The notes under the pieces: model-generated
Told to the model about the DNA's origin: nothing
Seen by the model: the letters and a program-made list of their open reading frames with translations, nothing else
Database searches by the model: none
DNA from: a virus
Reading direction: 5' to 3' (one strand)
DNA: 48,912 nt
Virus record (IMG/VR): IMGVR_UViG_3300042988_001631
Location: 1 to 48,912 of that record
Made by a program: the position numbers and the translations under genes
In this document: piece by piece, positions 39,545 through 46,900 of the stretch
How the letters are laid out: each line of letters begins with the position of its first letter
Numbering within the stretch: position 1 is the stretch's first letter

Positions 39545-39860
39545 TATGATTTTTTTGTTGTTAGTAGTATCTTGCAACAAAAATCCTTTCAACAAAGACT
39601 CGATTAGAACTGTTGAAACACTTGAATACTCAGCTATGCCTGAGGAAGAGATTATAGATTTTAACTACACAAACGGAAGTACTGTAGTTATGATGGGAAA
39701 GTATTTGCCAGATAATGGTACATATAAATTTATGTATCTTATTAAAAGTGGGGTGTGGATTGGTACAAATACAGTATTTGGACTTGGCGATACGCTAAGA
39801 TTAGACCAGATGGACTTGCGTATAATTCCCACACTAAAAGAAAATGGAAATAAAAAATAA
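39525..39860 (+). CDS. Predicted lipoprotein, 111 aa
   Basis: The N-terminus MYWKLFSMIFLLLVVSC is a lipoprotein signal with lipobox VVSC (Cys17), followed by NKNPFNKDS as an exposed linker. The mature ~95 residues look like a small beta domain (GKYLPDNGTYKFMYLIKSG, then WIGTNTVFGLGDTLRL) of OB-fold-like pattern. It overlaps both neighbours (20 nt with the 615-aa gene, 17 nt with the next). It is the third lipoprotein in the window and may act in the host envelope. Confidence 0.72.
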   Translation: MYWKLFSMIFLLLVVSCNKNPFNKDSIRTVETLEYSAMPEEEIIDFNYTNGSTVVMMGKYLPDNGTYKFMYLIKSGVWIGTNTVFGLGDTLRLDQMDLRIIPTLKENGNKK

Positions 39861-40608
39861 AGAAATACAAGAACTTTATAATCTTAGTGAAGAAGCTCTT
39901 ATTGATAAAATAGAAACTATCAAGAATGATTATAAAGCTATTTTTGCTTCTACTAAAAGTTTACATAATGGTAAATATACAATATTTAGCAAAGAATTAT
40001 CAGCTTCTCCATTACTTTTAGAATGCTGTAAAGAATTTTTCAAACATATGTATGCTCTTATTTTAAAGAGAATTGAAAATGTAGAAGAAGACTCTAAAGG
40101 ACATATATTTATGTGTTATGAAGATTCTTACTCTAGTCAGTATGGTCCACAAAAAGTAAAAAAGTTTTGTAGAATAGAAAAGAAATTATATATAAACGCA
40201 ATATTTAATTGTTTTATAAGTATTATTTCGTATCCAAACCAAAACGCAGAAAAACTTTTTATGTTATCTACTGGTAGGGATTGTCCAATACAGCATCTTA
40301 ATATTACTCATTCACAAGTAAGATATGCTGTAGATGAAATTATATACTATACTAAATTAACTAATACTGGAGAACGTAGTACTAATGTTACTAATTCTTA
40401 TAATACTAGTAATGTATTTGTGACCAGTGCCTCAAGTACTCACCCAATAGCACTACAGTACCCTATGGTTTGTTTGGATCCTATTGGAAAAGGAATTTAT
40501 AATAGAACTGTTAATTATATTACAGATCCTAACAAATTCAGAGCTCTTACTTCTGAAGAAGCTGATAGTATTATAAGGCCTATTCTAGATGAAACACGTA
40601 AGAGTTAG
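39844..40608 (+). CDS. Hypothetical protein, 254 aa
   Basis: A soluble 254-residue protein. The N-terminal half is helical and Lys/Glu-rich (EIQELYNLSEEALIDKIE) and includes CCKEFFKHMYALIL. The C-terminal half is rich in Ser, Thr and Asn (STNVTNSYNTSNVFVTSASS) and lacks a recognised motif. The stop is TAG. Its end overlaps the 55-aa gene that follows. No function is assigned. Confidence 0.7.
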   Translation: MEIKNKEIQELYNLSEEALIDKIETIKNDYKAIFASTKSLHNGKYTIFSKELSASPLLLECCKEFFKHMYALILKRIENVEEDSKGHIFMCYEDSYSSQYGPQKVKKFCRIEKKLYINAIFNCFISIISYPNQNAEKLFMLSTGRDCPIQHLNITHSQVRYAVDEIIYYTKLTNTGERSTNVTNSYNTSNVFVTSASSTHPIALQYPMVCLDPIGKGIYNRTVNYITDPNKFRALTSEEADSIIRPILDETRKS

Positions 40609-40756
40609 AGTAATTAGAACAGGATTTATTCTTAATATGAAAATTATTGCGGATATTCCTGGTTTTTATAAGGTACAGTTTGAAAATGAAGTTCCTAAGT
40701 GGTATAGAAAAGGATTGTTTTACGGAAAAAATAAAGTTTACGAATTTTTAGACTAA
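40589..40756 (+). CDS. Small basic hypothetical protein, 55 aa
   Basis: This frame starts 20 nt before the stop of the 254-aa gene and ends at TAA 40754-40756. The 55-residue product is basic with a strand-like pattern (KHVRVRVIRTG, DIPGFYKVQFENEV, KWYRKGLFYGKNKVYEF), like a small beta-barrel or SH3-like protein. It fills the space before the last gene, and its overlap follows the local style. No family is recognised. Confidence 0.6.
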   Translation: MKHVRVRVIRTGFILNMKIIADIPGFYKVQFENEVPKWYRKGLFYGKNKVYEFLD

Positions 40757-40761
40757 AAATT

Positions 40762-40893
40762 ATGCAAGAAGAACAAGAAAAAAAAGTAATCGATAGACTT
40801 TGTGATGCTAATAGTCCAACTTCATTTCACGAAATGATTAAAGACTTTTGGCCTAATACCTATGCAAAGTTTATGGAAATTCTAGGTAAATAG
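40762..40893 (+). CDS. Small hypothetical protein, 43 aa
   Basis: A 43-residue frame (ATG 40762, TAG 40891-40893) encodes a helical protein starting MQEEQEKKVIDRLCDANS. It is 5 nt after the previous stop and 7 nt before the bidirectional terminator, making it the last plus-strand gene of the long co-directional run. No family is recognised. Its short length makes it the least certain of the small genes. Confidence 0.5.
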   Translation: MQEEQEKKVIDRLCDANSPTSFHEMIKDFWPNTYAKFMEILGK

Positions 40894-40900
40894 TAAAAAG

Positions 40901-40938
40901 AAAAGAGGGGATAAGATCTTGTGATCTACCCCCTTTTT
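40901..40938. terminator. Bidirectional terminator between convergent genes
   Basis: The hairpin pairs GGGG (40907-40910) with CCCC (40929-40932) and AGATC (40914-40918) with GATCT (40923-40927) around a TTGT loop. It is flanked by AAAAG on the left and CTTTTT on the right. The A-tract and T-tract give a poly-U tail on either strand, so it can terminate the plus-strand unit ending at 40893 and the minus-strand giant gene ending at 40951. Confidence 0.82.
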
Positions 40939-40950
40939 CCTTTTGGATTA

Positions 40951-43900
40951 TTACTCAGAATCTTCTAAGTCTAAATCATCTAACCATTTTTTTGTTTCAT
41001 AATAAGAAGATAATCCTCTTATACCTCTTTGAATTTCATTCCAACCTTTTAAATCTCCCTCAGTTGTCCAAGCATCGTCTGGTGCATTAAATGGTGAATA
41101 CCCTGTAGAGGCCCATAAAGACCACGCCATGTCATTACCAGCATCTAGTGTTTTATACAACCTAGTACCTGCTGCAGATGATGGGAAAGAAGTTATGTTC
41201 TTAACCATGTCTACTGGATTATAATTTTGAGAATATGTATCTAAAATATAAGCTCCCATACGTTTTAAAGAATTTTTTTCTTCTTCTTCTCCAAAGGCCC
41301 ACCCATATAATAACCAGAATGACATAAGAGAAGATAATACTGCTCCAGCCTCTAGTATATTCTTTTTCTGTTCTGGGGAAAGATTATCCCAAGCATAGGA
41401 CTCATTATTTAATAAATAACTTCCTAATCTAGTTCCCTTAACTAAGCTATTTAGTCTTAACCATTCTCCAATAAAACCAGCTAAAGTAATCCATCTACCC
41501 TCTGTTATTCGTTGTTGCCATTCAAGTACAGTTATATCATTTCCTTTTTCATCTTTAACTGTAACAATTTTACCATCATTACCTGGTACTGGTTTATACC
41601 TACCAAGTACATTTGAATAACTTAATGTTCCAAAGTTTGTTTTAAGTAATTGTGGTAAATGTTTTTTAAACTGAATAATAGCTTGTCCAATAGCATAGAA
41701 TTCAAAAGAAGTTCTTTCTCCTGGACGATACCCACCTTGAATTCTAGTATAAACATGTCTCATACTAGCTGCTTCTTTAGATGTTATTCCTCCAATCTTT
41801 TCAAGCTTATCTCCTACTTTAAGATATCCTCTAGTTGGTCCTATATAAGTTAATTCACTTTCTCCTGTAATAGGATTTACCTTCATCTCATACGCATCCC
41901 ACATAGATTTACCGTTCATTTCTTTTGTAGTAAACTTCATATTAAGCATTTGAGCTACCATTGTTACTTTAGAAATATATTCTTCAGGTAAAGTATGTAA
42001 CATATAAGCTACATCAGGAGATAGTAACTGAGTTTTTAACGTTTCTAAGTATCTTGAATTAGTAGCTAAATCATAAGCGTTAGAATCAAATCTGAACTCT
42101 TGAGATAGTCTCCATAACTTATTGTTATGATAATTACCTTTAACTTGTTCTCCAATAAATGAAGCAACAATACCAGAAGCTTTAATTAAATCTTTAGTAG
42201 TAAAATCTACTACACTAGCATTAGTACCTATAACTTTCTCTTTTAAACCCATTTTAATGAAGTCTCCCATCAAACCTTCCTTAATAGTAAACATACTAGC
42301 GATCGCAGCATTTTGGGCTGCTTTATGAGGTTTTACCCACATAAATACCGCACCTGCAGAAGATCTAGCTGCTTGTAATAATTTTAACGGGGAAATCTTC
42401 TTAACATATTTTCTATTTGGGTTTCTTTTATCTGTTACAGTAAAAGGAGATAATGTTGGGTTAGAAGTTAAATCAAATGGTTCTTCTCCTTTATGATATA
42501 GCTCCATAGAAATATGTTCATCTAAATACTTATTTATTCTACTAGCCTCTCCTTTATAAGAAGCCATTTGAATAGTGTATTGTAAACCTTTAGCTAAAGC
42601 ATGTACATCATCTAAATATTTTTTATGGTACATTGATCTCATGTACTTATCAAACATATTCTCAATATTACGAGAATATACTTTATTTGATCGAAGAGAC
42701 CTAGTACCTAAATACTTGATAGGGAGAGCTTCATCTCTATTTCCCCATTGTTCGTAGTCATATTCAGTAGAGAAAGTTAAATATTTATTTAATAAATTTC
42801 TAATATACTCCATTGGTCTTCCTTTAAACCTTTCTTTTAAGTCTTGATTTGTAGGAGCTACAACAGGAATAAAACCTTCATAATAATTAAATTTATCTCT
42901 TAGATCTTTATTAAGATTAAATAACTCTAAGTCAGAATAATTCTTAACTCCCATCTCAATACCACCAACCATATTAGGTTTATCTTTAACTGCAGTTCTA
43001 TTTAAGAATGCTGAGTCTCCTTTAAATGGTGATGCAAATCTTTCATTAACAAAATCTATAAACTCTTTTTGATTCTTTGTTAAAGCCTCATAAGCTTTTT
43101 TCTTTTCAGGATCTTTCTCATTTTTATGTAAGAATCTCTCCAAAGTTACACCATCTTCTGTAAATGTTGTATAGAATGGTTCATATAATTCATTAGTCAA
43201 CGGATCATATTTTTTAAGTGTTGCTTTACGTAAGAATCCTTTACCAGGCATTTTACTAGCTACGTAATCTTCTGATATTTTTTTAACTAATCTATTAAAC
43301 TTAGCCATATCTCTAGTAAACTCAGAATTAGCTTTATCTAATCCTTCATTTAATCTAGCTTGGTATAAGTTAACAATAGGATGATTAACATCTGCATTAA
43401 TACCAAACCATCTAGAACCATAAGAGATATCATCTGACCAGTTTTGAATATTATATCCTTCTTGTTTAGCAAATGCAACTAGTTCAAGGGTTAATTTCTT
43501 AATCTCTTGCATATCATCATGAGTTAATAATCTTTTATCCAATTTAGCTTGGATTTTCCATTTTAATTCATTTTGAGTTGCTATAATAACTTGTTCAGCT
43601 GTTTTATTCTCAGCTAACATTCTACCAGCTAAAGTAGGGTCTGTTGCATTATAATGTTTAGGATTAAATGCGTTAGGACTTTTCTCTAGTATTTGTTCAT
43701 ATATTCTAGGTTCTTCAGACTTATAGTATTGCTCAATCATACGTAAGAAATTAGCATGATTTGCTTTATTATAAGGATCATATGCTAAAGCCTCATACTT
43801 ATTAGGAATCCACATGATATCTAAATTTCTAAAAATTGCATCTGGATTTTCTACTTTCATCATGAATGCATAAAACATTACCTGCAATTGGTTCTTGGTT

Positions 43901-46900
43901 TTAGGATCAGCAAACATATGATTAAACTGATTACCGTATTTCATAAGAACATCATGTGTTTCTTTTTCAATACTTCTACCAGTCTTCCAATCTATGATAG
44001 AGTAAGATCCATCACTATGCTCTACTAACATATCCATAGTACCTGCGTATTTAAGTAGTGGACTACCTATAGTTACCTCAGAGAATATTTTATCTTTTTG
44101 ATCCTCTGGCACATTATCCTTATGTGAGTTTAATTGAAGTTTATCTAATAACTTATCATAAACTTGTTCAATCCATCCATAAGATGTTTCAGCATCTGGT
44201 ACAGGAGCATTCTCTAAAGCTTCCTCTAACTCATCTTCTAAATCTTCTTTAGATTTATTAGAGTATTTATTCCAAGATAATAACTCTAGCCACTTATGCA
44301 TTACTTTACCTTTAGCAATACCTACAGCATTTAAGTCATCTAAATATTGTATATATTCTTCTTTAGTAAGATCTTTTTTAATACCATCAATTGGAATAGC
44401 TGTTCCTTTAGGTACACCTTTAAATACTCCTTCAGCTTTTAATTGAGAACTAGTTAATCCCTTTTCCTTAGGAGTAGTACTAACAAACTTAGAAATAAAT
44501 CCAGTATAGTTATCAGTTACACGATTCCAAGCTTTGTTTGTAATAGAATAAATATAATGGTCTAATTGTTCTCCATTAGAGTCTGTAGCTACATTTATAT
44601 ACTTACTTTGTTCTAGTACATTCTTAGTTATTCCAGAAACTTCTGCAGGTTTAGAATTACCTATCTTATAGAATATCTCATTAGTATCTATAACTACAGA
44701 ACCTTTATTAATAGGATTATCTATTAAGTAGAATGAGTTATTTAATACCTGTGATAGTAAAGAATCATTTTCTACAACTCCTAGCAATCTTTTGAAGAAC
44801 TCTACAAATTTAGTTAATAAAGAATATTTCTTACCTGTATCAATTTTAAATGAATCTAATTCAGCCTGGAACTCAGGATTACTAAATGTTTCTGCAACAA
44901 ATTCATCAATATTTGTAAATCCATAGAATTTACCTGCACCAGCTTTAAACTCATCTTTATATTTTTTCTTCATAGCTTCTGAAGCTACTTTGAATAGTTT
45001 ATGTAAGTTAGCTTTAGCTCTTACTTGATCTCTTGATAATTTATTATCAGGAGTATGTAAATTAAACCAAGTTAAAGCATGAGTTAATTCATGTATTATA
45101 GTTGATTCAATTATTTCTGGTGAAACTCTTGTTCCATCTGGGTATTGCACAGCAATAGAAATTTCTTTAGGATAATTATTAACCCAATGTCCAATTACAT
45201 TTCCTTTATCAGTCTCTTTTACATTAATAGTTCTAACTGTTAATCCTTTTACAGCTGAAGAGAATTCTGGACTTAAGAATAAATTAGCCATTAATTTACC
45301 TGCAGTAGATCCATTAACTTGTATATCTTTTAATACATTCTCAAGAGATAAGAATTTATTTCTATCTGCAGTTGTAATAGAAGATTTAGTACCTTTATAA
45401 TTTAATTCTACCTTAGATACTTTTTTAACTAATTTATAATCTTCTCCTTTAGAGTCAATGTATTGTTCATAATCTTTATTTTCTAATGGAGTTATCTCGA
45501 ATTCCATTTCATTAATACCATACTCATTAACTTTAGGATCAGTTAATTTCTTAGTTACCATATAATACTTTCTATACATTCTTGCTCCATCATTTGTAGG
45601 ATATAGCATTATGATAGACCCAGTACCATGTTCGTCTTTTGTCTTAATATCATTATAGTAGTTATCAGAAATAGATACTTTAGTTGTATTGTCAGGATCA
45701 GCTACTGCTCTAGATAATATTGAACTATCAAAAGCTAATGCAGTAGAGTATTTCTCTGCTAACTCTTTTCTAAAGAATAATCCTATTCTTCTTTTTAAAG
45801 TACCTATCTTAGTATAGAATACAGGAAAGTTAGATTGCTCGTCAGATTCTACAGCTATTTTTATTTTCTTAAATACATTCTTACCAAATTTTAAGAAGTC
45901 ACCCATAGTGTCTTTACCTTTAAGATCAAATCTTAAATTATAATATATACCATAAGCTTTATCATATGCTGCACTTCTCCAAGTACCTTGAGCTACTTCA
46001 ACTCTTGTTGGTTTCTTACGAGTTTCTCCAACATTATTACCTCTTTCAATTACCTCTTGAACTTCAAATAATTCTTTATATACATCTAATTTAGTTAATG
46101 CTTCTTTTAATTCTGCATCTAACTCATCCATATAAGGTTTAACAATATCTGGAGGTAAAGAAGTAGAATAGTTTGTAGATCCAAATTGTAAACCAAAGTT
46201 TAAGATTGCATATCTTACAAAGTCTTGTTGAAATTCTGTATAACCAACATTAGGCGTATAACTATATGTAATATTACCTTTATCATCTATATTTACTCTA
46301 TTTAATTTTACAAAATCCTCTTGGAATAATAAGAAATCTTCTAACTTCAAATTATTACCTGCAGTAAATTGTGCGTACCTTGTATCAAATCTTCCTGGTC
46401 TAATAGCAATATTTTCTATAAATCCATTAGAAATGTTATGTGCTTTTAAAAATAATTTAACATCTTCTAACTTATCTAAGAATGCTTGTGACCAAGCTTC
46501 AGCTCCAGTAGTATAATCTTTTACTCCTGTAGCAGTTCTATATTCTTTAGTTAATCTTAAATTAATTTTTTCCATTAATGGAATACCAGAAGCTATAAAT
46601 TTAACAAAGTCACTTTTAACTGTTTCTATTGTTTCATTCTTAGTACCAATAGACATATTAGAAGTCTTAACTATTTCAGTAGCTAATTTAGTTAAAGCCT
46701 TATCGTGTTTAAGAAACATTGTTTCAATAGAATCTACCAAGTACTTAAATGCTTCATATGCTAATTTAATGTGTGGATTATTATTAAACAATGCAGGAAT
46801 ATCAAAAGAGAATGAATCTCTCATTTTTACTTCGTCTTCCTTAAAATCAAACATCTCTTCCCATTTTTCTTGGGTAGTAGACATGTCTGCTTTATTACTT

